This document shows positions 23,453 through 32,468 of a stretch of 64,000 bases of DNA, piece by piece (the stretch's first letter is position 1; each line of letters starts with the position of its first letter). The position numbers and the translations under genes were made by a program. The stretch spans positions 1 through 64,000 of the forward strand of contig CAZSQZ010000006.1 of assembly GCA_964609215.1 (NCBI GenBank). The letters are read 5' to 3'. The notes beneath the pieces are model-generated. The model searched no databases and had not been told where the DNA came from. It was given only the letters and a program-made list of their open reading frames with translations. This DNA comes from JABDKJ01 sp964609215. Its GTDB lineage: Bacteria; Bacteroidota; Bacteroidia; Flavobacteriales_D; JABDKJ01.

Positions 23453-24772
23453 TTATTGTTCTTCTGCCCATTTTAGGCGATCTGTTGGAGAAAAAGCCCA
23501 TGGAGCACCATTATTTTCGACATTATTAAACATAGAAGTTATGGGTTCCGGAGATTTTGATTGTTCCATAATTAGATATCTCCTCATCTCTAATATAATT
23601 TCCAATGGATTTATATTTACTGGACATTCATCAACACAAGCATTACAAGAGGTACAAGCCCACAACTCTTCTTCACTGATATAATCAAACAGATTCTTAT
23701 CATCGTCATGCTCCATTCCATTTTTCTTCTTGAAGGCATACAATTCATCCGTTCTATCCCGTACATCCATCATAACCTTTCTTGGAGATAACAATTTACC
23801 GGTAAGATTTGCAGGGCAAGAAGAAGAACATCTGCCGCATTCTGTGCAGGTATAACTATCTAACAAATTTTTCCAAGATAAATCTGTAATGTCTTTAACT
23901 CCAAAACTGGGAATCTCCGTTTGCTCTCCTGGTGGTGGACTTGCATAAGGATCAGCACTTGGATCCATCATCAACTGCACTTCTTTCTTAACACTTTCCA
24001 AATTATTCATTGCTCCCTTTGGGTTTAGATTCGAATAATAGGTGTTTGGAAAAGCAAGCATAATATGGAAATGCTTTGAATAGGGAACATAATTCAAGAA
24101 AATAAGAATCCCTATAATATGAAACCACCATGCTATTCTCTCAAAAAGTATTAAAGTGGAATTTGAATATCCATCAAAAAATGGAACTAAGAACTGGCTT
24201 ACTGGAAAGGAACCATGCTTTGGATAAGCGCTAACACCATTTTCTTGCAGAATCTGATCACAAGCATTCATCTTCAGTAATGCAGCCATCAATACAATCT
24301 CAATAATCAAGATGAGATTACCGTCTAACTTAGGCCACCCCACCATTTCAGAAAGGTGGAATCTTTTTATTTTTTGAATGTTTCTTCGGTATAGAAAAAC
24401 AAAGCAGGCAATCAAAACACCAAGAGCTAGTATTTCAAAAAAGCCAATAAGAAAATCGTAAAAGCTCCCTAAATAAGGGGCAAAAATTCTATGCTTTCCA
24501 GTTAGGCCATCTAAAACGATCTCTAACACTTCTAAATTTATGAGAATGAAACCGAGATAAATTACGATATGAAAAATACCTGCTACCGGTCTATTGATCA
24601 TTTTTGATTGACCCAGTGCCACTAAGGCCATTGTCTTCCACCTGAGCCCTTTGTTATCATTTATTTCAAGATCTCTACCTAAGCCAATACTTCTTCTAAC
24701 ATCTACAATTTTGCGAGCGAAAATAAACACTCCAATAAAGAGACATATAGCAAAAGATATTATTGAAATCAT
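23453..24772 (-). CDS. membrane-bound 2x[4Fe-4S] HdrDE-like electron-transfer protein
   Basis: 439 residues. About five N-terminal membrane helices (for example GIFHIVIYLGFILINLE, IIEIVLMAALLK, WWFHIIGILIFLN) resemble the NarI/HdrE haem-b domain. The histidines HIVIY, HIIG and HFHI are possible haem ligands. The soluble C-terminal part has two [4Fe-4S] motifs: CTECGRCSSSCPANL and CTSCNACVDECPVNI. It probably links the quinone pool to the CCG subunit encoded immediately downstream. The gene lies 3 nt after the MlaD-like gene. Confidence 0.88.
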   Translation of the reverse strand: MISIISFAICLFIGVFIFARKIVDVRRSIGLGRDLEINDNKGLRWKTMALVALGQSKMINRPVAGIFHIVIYLGFILINLEVLEIVLDGLTGKHRIFAPYLGSFYDFLIGFFEILALGVLIACFVFLYRRNIQKIKRFHLSEMVGWPKLDGNLILIIEIVLMAALLKMNACDQILQENGVSAYPKHGSFPVSQFLVPFFDGYSNSTLILFERIAWWFHIIGILIFLNYVPYSKHFHIMLAFPNTYYSNLNPKGAMNNLESVKKEVQLMMDPSADPYASPPPGEQTEIPSFGVKDITDLSWKNLLDSYTCTECGRCSSSCPANLTGKLLSPRKVMMDVRDRTDELYAFKKKNGMEHDDDKNLFDYISEEELWACTSCNACVDECPVNINPLEIILEMRRYLIMEQSKSPEPITSMFNNVENNGAPWAFSPTDRLKWAEEQ

Positions 24773-24775
24773 AAA

Positions 24776-25807
24776 CTATTTTGTGGTATCAACACCCATT
24801 TGTAAGTGCTCATTTAACTGTTGCATCTCACGTCTGGTTAATTTTAAAGTCCTTTCTTTTCTACCAAATATCGAGAAGTGCGCATATCTTTCTGGGTGCA
24901 ATCTCACATCTTCTAATAATGCATCTAATTGATTACTTGCACTACTCAGACGGGTGTATAGCTTGTCATCATTTATGAGTTTACCCAGAGATCCATCTCC
25001 TCTATTAATACTTTCAGTGATAAGATTTACATCTTCCATTGCATCTTTCAACTTATTTATAGTTGAGGCAATATTTGCAGATGCTAAAGAGTCACTAACT
25101 GAACTAAAGTTTTCTACAATGTTGGATATCATTTCTCCATTATCCGCCCAATTTGTAGATATACTCTCCACATTTTCTATAATTTTTGCCAGCTTATCCT
25201 TTTCTTCCGAAACCAGTTTATCCAACTGCATAGAGGTTCTTTCAAAGTTTCTGAATGAGGCATTTAAGCTCTGAAAACTTTCGGCAATATTTACTCTTGT
25301 TTCCTCATCTAAAATAGATCGCACAACTAAAACCATAGAGTCTAAAGAAGAAAGTAATTCCTCAGATTTTAGTTTAAGCGGAGCTATTTGTTCAGTAACT
25401 TGAGCAGACAAATCTTTTTCCATTGCCGAGATTAAAGTATCTCCAGATTTATGATAATCATTCCCTTCTGCTATTTCCAGTGAAATTTGCTTTGAACCCA
25501 AAATATCTGCTGAAACTATTTTTGCCTTGGTTCCTTTAGGAAGACTTATCCCACTTTCCGTAATGGAAAATTTAACTACCACTGATTGATAATCCGACTT
25601 ATCTAATTCCACCTCACTAATAATCCCCACTTGAACATTTTTAATAGTCACGGGATTTGAAACCAAGATTCCACCAGAATGAGGATATATTGCGGTAAAT
25701 GTATTTTTTCCACCCAACATTCCCTTTCCTCTTAAGAAGTTCGAGCCAAATATTAAAGCCGCAATGCCCACAATAACGAGCAACCCAATTTTTATTTCCT
25801 TACTCAT
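24776..25807 (-). CDS. MlaD-family (MCE domain) lipid-transport protein
   Basis: 343 residues. One N-terminal membrane anchor (IGLLVIVGIAALIFGSNFL) is followed by a single MCE domain (TFTAIYPHSGGILVSNPVTIKNVQVGII, VVVKFSI, LPKGTKAKIVS, LGSKQISLEI). A long coiled C-terminal region follows (SEELLSSLDSMVLVVRSIL through SINRGDGSLGKLINDD). MCE proteins form hexameric rings in the periplasm that ferry phospholipids between membranes. The permease and ATPase (mlaE/mlaF) are not in this window. It sits 17 nt after the amidase gene, an arrangement common in Flavobacteriia. Confidence 0.9.
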   Translation of the reverse strand: MSKEIKIGLLVIVGIAALIFGSNFLRGKGMLGGKNTFTAIYPHSGGILVSNPVTIKNVQVGIISEVELDKSDYQSVVVKFSITESGISLPKGTKAKIVSADILGSKQISLEIAEGNDYHKSGDTLISAMEKDLSAQVTEQIAPLKLKSEELLSSLDSMVLVVRSILDEETRVNIAESFQSLNASFRNFERTSMQLDKLVSEEKDKLAKIIENVESISTNWADNGEMISNIVENFSSVSDSLASANIASTINKLKDAMEDVNLITESINRGDGSLGKLINDDKLYTRLSSASNQLDALLEDVRLHPERYAHFSIFGRKERTLKLTRREMQQLNEHLQMGVDTTK

Positions 25808-25824
25808 AAAGTTGAGAGACGAAG

Positions 25825-27015
25825 TTAATCTTTATCTGCACCTAATAAAGCTTCTTGAAGGGATATTCTTTCACCATTTTCAAACGCAACAATAAAGGCA
25901 CCTTCAAAACCATTTTCAGACGCTTCTATTTGCACTTTTTTCGCTTTTGAGTAATCCTTCTCATTTCCAGTGAAATACTTATACAAACCTTTAGATTCAA
26001 GCATTTCAACATTCTCAAAAGCTGCAAATTTTTTCGGGTCATCACTTAAGTTCTTACTTGATGTGAAGAGCTGAACTTTATAGACTATGCCTGAATTATT
26101 TGTTGAAAAACTCTTAACAACACTTTCTTTTTCGACTTGATTTTTCTCGTTTGAATCGGATTCTACAATGGGTAGTTCCACATTCAAATCTTCCTCTTCT
26201 ATTTCAACGGACTCAATTTCTGCTTTATAGGATCTAAAAGCTCTAAAAATTGCAGAAGCCATTAAGTCTTGTCCTTTATCCGTAATCAAGAAATCTTCTT
26301 CTTTCTTATTGGTAAGAAACCCCAATTCAATTAGGACGCTTGGCATTGTTGTAAATGAAATCACCCAATAAGGTGCTTGTCTGACTCCTCTATCCACACG
26401 ACCTACTCTATCTCTAAACTGTGTCTGAACCTTATCTGAAAAATTTAAGCTCTGACCTATGAATGTGTTTTGTCTAAGCGATAATTCAATATAGCTTTCA
26501 GGAGAATATGGATTAAAACCACCATAGATTTTCTTATAGTCTTTTTCTTTCAAGATGGACGCATTTTCTCTTTGTGCCATTCTTAAATTGGCATCTGTTT
26601 TTGCAGTTCCCATAACATAAGTTCCACAACCATGAGCAGATTCTTTATGAAATGAATCACAATGAATAGAGATAAACAAGTCTACTTTCTCCTTATTTGC
26701 TTTTTCTGTTCTTTGTTTCAATGTTGGATATGAATCATCCTTTCTTGAATAAATAACTTTAACGTCTGGAATTTTCTCTTCTATATATTTTCCAAGCTTA
26801 AGCGCAACTTTGAGCGTGACATCTTTTTCTGTGGTCTTGTATCTTTTCGTTCCCAAATTTCCAGGATCTGAACCACCATGACCGGCATCGATCATAATAA
26901 GATCCACCTTATTTTCGTTGTTGGTAGGTTCAGGTAAATTTGCTGCAATAAGAACAAAGGCTCCTATCAAGAATAAAAATGAATACTTAGATATGGCAAA
27001 ATTTTTGTGGCTCAT
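25825..27015 (-). CDS. N-acetylmuramoyl-L-alanine amidase (AmiC type, zinc)
   Basis: 396 residues. An N-terminal hydrophobic signal or anchor (SFLFLIGAFVLIAANL) precedes an Amidase_3 domain. Zinc ligands are His46 (DAGHGGSDPG), Glu63 (TTEKDVTL) and His118 (ISIHCDSFH), with the catalytic Glu in VLIELGFLTN. A linker of about 60 acidic residues leads to a SPOR-like C-terminal domain (VYKVQLFTSSKNL ... YKYFTGNEKDY ... GAFIVAFENGERI) expected to bind denuded septal peptidoglycan. It cleaves the lactyl-peptide bond during cell separation. It heads the minus-strand run with the MlaD-like gene. Confidence 0.92.
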   Translation of the reverse strand: MSHKNFAISKYSFLFLIGAFVLIAANLPEPTNNENKVDLIMIDAGHGGSDPGNLGTKRYKTTEKDVTLKVALKLGKYIEEKIPDVKVIYSRKDDSYPTLKQRTEKANKEKVDLFISIHCDSFHKESAHGCGTYVMGTAKTDANLRMAQRENASILKEKDYKKIYGGFNPYSPESYIELSLRQNTFIGQSLNFSDKVQTQFRDRVGRVDRGVRQAPYWVISFTTMPSVLIELGFLTNKKEEDFLITDKGQDLMASAIFRAFRSYKAEIESVEIEEEDLNVELPIVESDSNEKNQVEKESVVKSFSTNNSGIVYKVQLFTSSKNLSDDPKKFAAFENVEMLESKGLYKYFTGNEKDYSKAKKVQIEASENGFEGAFIVAFENGERISLQEALLGADKD

Positions 27016-27047
27016 TTACTCAGATTTTATATCGTAAACCTAATTGT

Positions 27048-27055
27048 TAGCTTTG
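27048..27055 (+). promoter_or_regulatory. candidate -7 element for lptD
   Basis: TAGCTTTG, an exact match to TAnnTTTG. It lies inside the possible 5' extension of the lptD frame (from TTG 27044), which argues that translation begins later, at GTG 27101. Confidence 0.45.
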
Positions 27056-27100
27056 GGCCTTGTATTAAAACCCCTGTCAACCAAAAATAGTATCAAGCGA

Positions 27101-29698
27101 GTGCTAAAAAAACCTTGGCTCTATTCAATTTTCACCTGTGCAATGTTAATTCTTGCTCAGACTCCAAGCCATGGACAAACAGACTCCTTGAAACTACCTA
27201 TTGATAGCCTGTCTAAAGAAATAACGCAAGACAGCATTTCCGTTTCAAACAGCAATTCAATTCTAGATGATATAGTCATATATCCTTCAAAAGATTCTAC
27301 AGTAATGGATGTAAAGAATCGTTTAGTGAGATTATATGGCGAAGCAGAAGTAAAATATCAAGATATTACACTTAAAGCAGATTATATTGAATTTAGTTTT
27401 ACGGATTTAAGTGTTAGAGCATTTGGACTTAAAGATTCAACTGGACAGGTAATAGGAAAGCCGAATTTCAAACAAGGAAATGATGCATTTAGGGCGGATA
27501 CTATTGCCTATGATTTTAGATCTGAAAGAGGCCTGATAAAACAAGTAAGAACAAATGATGGTGAGTCTTATATACATACCAATGTCTCTAAAAAACAGAA
27601 GAATAATGACATTCATAATTACAAGGGTAAGCTAACTACTTGTGATGCTGAAAAACCGCATTTCCACTTTGCTTTCAAAAAAATGGTAGTTAAACCAAAT
27701 GACAAAGTTGTTACTGGACCTGTTATTATGAAAGTAGGTAGTGTTCCCACTCCTCTTGCACTTCCCTTTGGCTTCTTCCCGAATACAACTAAAAGAAAAG
27801 CCGGATTGATTCTTCCAAACTATGGGCAATCGGCAAATTTGGGCTTCTATCTTTTGGGAGGTGGTTATTATTTGCCATTGGGTACCAATTGGGACACACA
27901 AATAACCGGAGATATCTATTCTAGAGGAACCTGGGGACTTGCAAATGGCACCCGATATACCAAAAAGTATAAGTACAATGGTAATTTCAGATTAAACTAC
28001 AATGCTCAAATTTTTGGTGACAAGGAAATTCCGGGTGATTTTTCCAGATCTAATTCATTTGGAATAAATTGGAGTCATAGCCAAAATGCTAAAGCCCGTC
28101 CGGGAACTACTTTTTCTGCAAGTGTTAATATTGCTTCTTCAAACAACAACACCAACAACTTTAACACTTCACAGGCTCAGTTCTTAAACAACACGCTTAC
28201 TTCTACAATAAGATATGCTAAGAATTGGCCGAACAAACCTTATAATTTTTCAAGTAACTTTAGACATAGTCAAAACACACTTACGAGAAGTTTTAATCTT
28301 ACCCTACCCAACTTAACCTTTACACACAATAGATTCTTTTTACCGCTATCCTTCCTAAAAGCAAAAGGAGTTACCAAACAGCGTTTTTACGAGAAAATTG
28401 GAGTTACCTATAGCTCTAACTTTGAAAACCAGATTAGAACATTTGAACCTGAAATCAGGTTTGACAATTTCAGAAATCTTAGAAGAGATTTTGTGAATGG
28501 TTTCAGACATAATGCTGCCATTACCACAAGTGTGAAATTTGGATATGTTTCTTTCAATCCTTCTATAAACTTCACGGAAAGATGGCATTTTCAAAAGCTT
28601 TTAAGAGTTGAAGATGAAATTAGTGGAGGGAATAATCGTCCTGGGTTTGTTGTAAGGGATGAAATTGAAAGTGGCTTTTTTGCTACCCGGGATCTTTCCA
28701 TGGGAGGAAATTTCACAACCAAACTTTACGGTACGGCTTACTTTAAAAATTCTGAGAAAATTCAGGCTATTCGACACACGTTTACACCAAGCCTAGGTTT
28801 TACGTATAGCCCCGAATTCAACTTTGATGAATTCCTGGAAACAGCAAACAATTCTGAGAAGTACAATCCTTTTTCTGAGAGTGCATTTCCTCAGCCAAAT
28901 CAAATCAATTCTGGAAATATTTCATTGAACCTCATAAACAATCTGGAGGCAAAAATGAAAATAAGAAATGATAGTATTTCTAAGTTCGAAAAGGTAAGGT
29001 TAATAGAAAACTTTACGGCTAGGACAGCATACAATATTTTCGCAGATTCACTTAACCTAAGTGACATTAGACTAAGCGCAAGAACACGTTTATTTAAGAA
29101 ACTTGACCTGACCTATAGTGGAGCTTTTGATCCTTATCAAAATGATAGTCTTGGAAACAAAATAGATCGGTTTAGATGGAATCAGAGAGGAGATTTTCTA
29201 AGAAATATAAATACAAGAATTGCCCTTTCAGGAGGGTTTAAGAGTAATAGAAAAACCAAGGCTAAAAAAGATGTCAATATTGCCGAAGAAGACCTTGCAG
29301 AAATAGATAGACAAAGAAATAGTTTTGTAGATTTTTCTGTTCCCTGGAGTGTGAACATAAATTACACGCTAAATATCAGTAATTCTTTTACCACCCAATC
29401 TGGATTCCTTGAAGAACAAAAAACTGTCCAGCAAGGAATTATGTTTTATGGAGATTTCGCGATTTTCGAAAAATGGAAAATTGGTTTCGATTCTGGTTAT
29501 GACTTTACGAATGGGCAATTCACTCCAACTACTTTGACACTAAATTGGGATTTACATTGCTGGGAGTTTAGTGGTAGCATTATTCCTTTTGGCGAAAGAC
29601 AAAGTTATGTCGTGTCTCTAAGGGTAAAATCTTCCCTATTAAAAGATTTAAATCTTCAAGGAAGAGGTGTTTTGGGTGATCAATTCCTTCTTTTCTAA
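27101..29698 (+). CDS. lptD: LPS assembly outer-membrane protein LptD-like
   Basis: 865 residues from GTG 27101, which gives a good signal peptide (KKPWLYSIFTCAMLILA ... SHGQ). A TTG at 27044 in frame would place a charged stretch before it and would overlap a likely promoter. The periplasmic OstA-like part has VRLYGEAEVKYQDITLKADY and FRADTIAYDFRSERGLI, followed by the barrel entry GPVIMKVGSVPTPLALPFGFFP and KRKAGLILPNYGQSANLG. The C-terminal half is a large beta-barrel ending GRGVLGDQFLLF with a terminal Phe. It inserts lipopolysaccharide into the outer leaflet. It is divergent from the amidase gene, a conserved arrangement in Flavobacteriia. Confidence 0.9.
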   Translation: MLKKPWLYSIFTCAMLILAQTPSHGQTDSLKLPIDSLSKEITQDSISVSNSNSILDDIVIYPSKDSTVMDVKNRLVRLYGEAEVKYQDITLKADYIEFSFTDLSVRAFGLKDSTGQVIGKPNFKQGNDAFRADTIAYDFRSERGLIKQVRTNDGESYIHTNVSKKQKNNDIHNYKGKLTTCDAEKPHFHFAFKKMVVKPNDKVVTGPVIMKVGSVPTPLALPFGFFPNTTKRKAGLILPNYGQSANLGFYLLGGGYYLPLGTNWDTQITGDIYSRGTWGLANGTRYTKKYKYNGNFRLNYNAQIFGDKEIPGDFSRSNSFGINWSHSQNAKARPGTTFSASVNIASSNNNTNNFNTSQAQFLNNTLTSTIRYAKNWPNKPYNFSSNFRHSQNTLTRSFNLTLPNLTFTHNRFFLPLSFLKAKGVTKQRFYEKIGVTYSSNFENQIRTFEPEIRFDNFRNLRRDFVNGFRHNAAITTSVKFGYVSFNPSINFTERWHFQKLLRVEDEISGGNNRPGFVVRDEIESGFFATRDLSMGGNFTTKLYGTAYFKNSEKIQAIRHTFTPSLGFTYSPEFNFDEFLETANNSEKYNPFSESAFPQPNQINSGNISLNLINNLEAKMKIRNDSISKFEKVRLIENFTARTAYNIFADSLNLSDIRLSARTRLFKKLDLTYSGAFDPYQNDSLGNKIDRFRWNQRGDFLRNINTRIALSGGFKSNRKTKAKKDVNIAEEDLAEIDRQRNSFVDFSVPWSVNINYTLNISNSFTTQSGFLEEQKTVQQGIMFYGDFAIFEKWKIGFDSGYDFTNGQFTPTTLTLNWDLHCWEFSGSIIPFGERQSYVVSLRVKSSLLKDLNLQGRGVLGDQFLLF

Positions 29699-29760
29699 AA
29701 ATTCCAGCTATTTCAAATGAACCTTATTACTTTTGAGTTGTACTCAAACAAAATTAAAGG

Positions 29761-30858
29761 ATGAAATACCTTTTTACATTATTAAGCTCTATATTCTTTT
29801 TAGTTTCAGGTGCACAAGACATTCCGGAAACTAAAGAAGAGAATAAAGCAATAGAAGAAGTAGAAATATTTGACAGGATAGATGTTTCCGACAGTAATTT
29901 AGAAGGTTTAAATGGTATTTCCATTAACTACCAGCAATTCAATTCCAGAAAACAAGATCTTCTAAACAATGGAGTAAATACCACTATTCTTAAGAATGAT
30001 GGAGCATTGAATGGCTTCCTATCCAATGTTGCCAATATTGATCCGAATACACACGAATTCAATATGATGCAGTATTGGTTAAATGGAAAGGATTTAAATG
30101 CTGAAAAATATTTATTAGACGCTTATAGATTAGATCCAAATAACGAAGAGTCATTCGATGAAGTATTGGAATATGCAAATTGGACCAGTAATAGGGATTT
30201 AGAGCTTGAACTTGCACAAAAAATAAAGACTTCAAGCAAATATGAAAAAGCAATTTACGATTACAGTGAAGACCTTTTAAAGAGCCTTCCAGATGGCTCA
30301 GTTCTAATCACAAGTGGAGAAATAGAAACGATAACGGGAAGAGTTTTGCAACTAGTAGAGGGCAAGTCAAAAGGCATTGTTATTCTTAGAAAAGAATGGA
30401 TAGAATCTAAGCGATATTCCCCAGAAAGATTGCAAGAGCTTGGGCTTAAACTAAATACGGTTTACGGTGACTTGAAGCCTGCTATTCAAAATATAATTGA
30501 GAGTAACCCAAATAAGAATTTTTATCTATCCCTAACCTTGCCTAAATCAGAATTTTCATATATCTCGGATAAGCTCTTTCTTACTGGTTTGGCATATCAA
30601 TATAGCAGTGCTACCATTAATAACTTGAATCAAATACAAAGCAACTGGGAAAACGTTTATCTGGATAAAAAAATAGACCAAAGCGAACTTGGATATTTTG
30701 GAAAAAAATTAATGAGCAATTATTTGCTTTCAGGTATTAAGCTTTATCAATTTTATGAAGCGAATGGCGAAAAGAAAAAGGCTAAAAAACTCAAGGATAA
30801 AATATTTGAAATGGCCGAATTAAGCGGGCATATAGACAAAGTCAAATTACTGTTGTAA
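29761..30858 (+). CDS. exported helical (TPR-like) protein of unknown function
   Basis: 365 residues with a signal peptide (MKYLFTLLSSIFFLVSGAQ). The mature protein begins with an acidic segment and contains TPR-like helices (YWLNGKDLNAEKYLLDAYRLDPNNEESFDEVLEYA). The rest is mixed alpha/beta (DGSVLITSGEIETITGRVLQ, GIVILRKEW, NFYLSLTLPKSEF). It ends in a basic helix pair (YQFYEANGEKKKAKKLKDKI). It lies 14 nt before an ECF sigma factor gene, so it is likely in the same transcript. It could be the envelope sensor or output of that sigma system, but this is inference. Confidence 0.68.
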   Translation: MKYLFTLLSSIFFLVSGAQDIPETKEENKAIEEVEIFDRIDVSDSNLEGLNGISINYQQFNSRKQDLLNNGVNTTILKNDGALNGFLSNVANIDPNTHEFNMMQYWLNGKDLNAEKYLLDAYRLDPNNEESFDEVLEYANWTSNRDLELELAQKIKTSSKYEKAIYDYSEDLLKSLPDGSVLITSGEIETITGRVLQLVEGKSKGIVILRKEWIESKRYSPERLQELGLKLNTVYGDLKPAIQNIIESNPNKNFYLSLTLPKSEFSYISDKLFLTGLAYQYSSATINNLNQIQSNWENVYLDKKIDQSELGYFGKKLMSNYLLSGIKLYQFYEANGEKKKAKKLKDKIFEMAELSGHIDKVKLLL

Positions 30859-30872
30859 AGAGATTTAGCTCA

Positions 30873-31457
30873 ATGAATTCCGGAAACAACTATAAAATAT
30901 TAAGCGATGAATCTCTAATGGAGATGTCTAAGAATGGCGATCAAAAAGCCTTCTCAGAGATATATCTCCGTTATAGTGCAAAACTGATGAGATTCTTTTA
31001 TAAGATGTTATGGAAAGACAGAGAAAAAGCAGAAGATTTTACACAAGATATATTTTCAAAAATTATCCAAAAACCAGAACTCTACAATTCATCTCGAAAG
31101 TTCAGCACTTGGATATACAGTATTGCAAATAACATGTGTAAGAACGAATACAGAAAACAAGCAGTAAGAACTGATGCGCATGAGAAAATTGGTTTTACCC
31201 AAAGCACTCATTCTAAACAAAAAGACGAACACGATAAAAATTTGATAAAAGAAGAATTAAATAAGGCTATAGGAAGCTTAGATGTTAAACACAAGAGTGT
31301 TTTTATCATGAAATACAAACAACATTTGAGTATTAAAGAGATTGCTGAAATTGCTGATATATCTGAAGGAACGGTTAAAAGTCGATTATTCAACTCGTTG
31401 AAAAAACTATCCAATAAATTAGAGTTTTTTAAGCCTGAAAATTTATTACAATCATGA
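30873..31457 (+). CDS. ECF-type RNA polymerase sigma factor
   Basis: 194 residues with the two domains of ECF sigma factors. Region 2 reads QKAFSEIYLRYSAKLMRFFY, AEDFTQDIFSKII and FSTWIYSIANNMCKNEYRK. Region 4 reads KSVFIMKYKQHLSIKEIAEI and SEGTVKSRLFNSLKKL, a helix-turn-helix for -35 recognition. The linker between them (ATG...STHSKQKDEHDKN) is hydrophilic. The stop overlaps the start of the next gene (ATGA, 31454-31457), as for sigma/anti-sigma pairs. The regulon is unknown; the neighbouring exported and T9SS genes are candidates. Confidence 0.9.
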   Translation: MNSGNNYKILSDESLMEMSKNGDQKAFSEIYLRYSAKLMRFFYKMLWKDREKAEDFTQDIFSKIIQKPELYNSSRKFSTWIYSIANNMCKNEYRKQAVRTDAHEKIGFTQSTHSKQKDEHDKNLIKEELNKAIGSLDVKHKSVFIMKYKQHLSIKEIAEIADISEGTVKSRLFNSLKKLSNKLEFFKPENLLQS

Positions 31458-32410
31458 AAGAAGAACTTATCATACAGGCATTCGAGCTTTTAGAAGAGGG
31501 TAAGGCTTTTTCTATTCTTTCAGAAAAGGAAAAAAGTACCGTGCTTCAGGCATTTGGTTCAAAGGAGGAATACGCTCGTATGTTAAGTGTATCTGGAATA
31601 GCAGCTGAAGAGGATGAAGAAATAATCGCACCTTCCATGATGACTGAAAGCACTCTTATGAAGGAATTTGCAAACGCGCATTCTAAGAGTACAGAGAAAA
31701 AGGAAGAGTTAAAATTCAATTGGTTCACTACATTTATTTCAAATCGAGTAACAAAAATAGTTTTACCAGCTTTAGTATTAATAGCTGGTATTTTCTGGTT
31801 CGTGAACGATTCCGGCATCGAAAAAAATGAAGTTTCCTACAAAGCAACAGAAGAATCGAATTTGAACGAAAAACCTTCAAAAAAAGATACTCAATTTAGG
31901 AATAATAACATTGATGAATTAATAACTACCGAGAACAATGGCAATCAAGTTGTACAATCGGAATTAAATCAACAGGTTCAAATTAGTAAGGAAGAAGTGG
32001 AATTGGAAGAAATAGTTTTAGATTTTGAATCCTTAGAAGAGGAACCACAAATAGAGGACCTAAAGCAAAAAAACGAAACGGTTATTTTGGAAAAGAATGA
32101 CTTGGAGTTATCTGCAAACCCAGCTCAAATTGATGAGACCACAATATCGTCTGGTGATGCTCTTTTCAAAAATGAAGACGATGGACTTCTTATAGATAAG
32201 GACACTGAGAACGACAAGATTGCCGAATCTTTTCAATTCGATGATAAAATGGGTAACATGGCTTCACCTGATATTGTATTGGAAGAAGTTACCAAGAGCA
32301 AAGTGGAAAGGACGCGCAAAAAATACAGGTCAGATTATGTTGGAGTTAGTGCTTCAAGCTCTGCTCAAGAGGATGGAGATCTCTTTGATTTACTGTTCAC
32401 GACCTATTAA
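31454..32410 (+). CDS. probable membrane anti-sigma factor
   Basis: 318 residues. A cytoplasmic N-terminal part (IQAFELLEEGKAFSILSEKEK) is followed by one membrane helix near residues 98-115 (IVLPALVLIAGIFWFVN). A long acidic, low-complexity periplasmic tail rich in E, N and Q follows, ending in a serine/alanine segment. No zinc-binding anti-sigma motif (HxxxCxxC) is present. Assignment rests on the 4-nt overlap with the ECF sigma gene and the topology, not on sequence similarity. Confidence 0.68.
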   Translation: MKEELIIQAFELLEEGKAFSILSEKEKSTVLQAFGSKEEYARMLSVSGIAAEEDEEIIAPSMMTESTLMKEFANAHSKSTEKKEELKFNWFTTFISNRVTKIVLPALVLIAGIFWFVNDSGIEKNEVSYKATEESNLNEKPSKKDTQFRNNNIDELITTENNGNQVVQSELNQQVQISKEEVELEEIVLDFESLEEEPQIEDLKQKNETVILEKNDLELSANPAQIDETTISSGDALFKNEDDGLLIDKDTENDKIAESFQFDDKMGNMASPDIVLEEVTKSKVERTRKKYRSDYVGVSASSSAQEDGDLFDLLFTTY

Positions 32411-32414
32411 AACT

Positions 32415-32445
32415 TTGACAAGCTAGCGAAATCGTTGTATTTTAG
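32415..32445 (+). promoter_or_regulatory. candidate promoter of the FG-GAP T9SS gene
   Basis: TTG (32415-32417) followed after 20 nt by TATTTTAG (32438-32445), a one-mismatch version of TAnnTTTG at the expected spacing. The start codon lies 23 nt further on, so this gene may have its own promoter apart from the sigma operon. Confidence 0.5.
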
Positions 32446-32468
32446 CGTTTAAGACTTTACAAAATACG

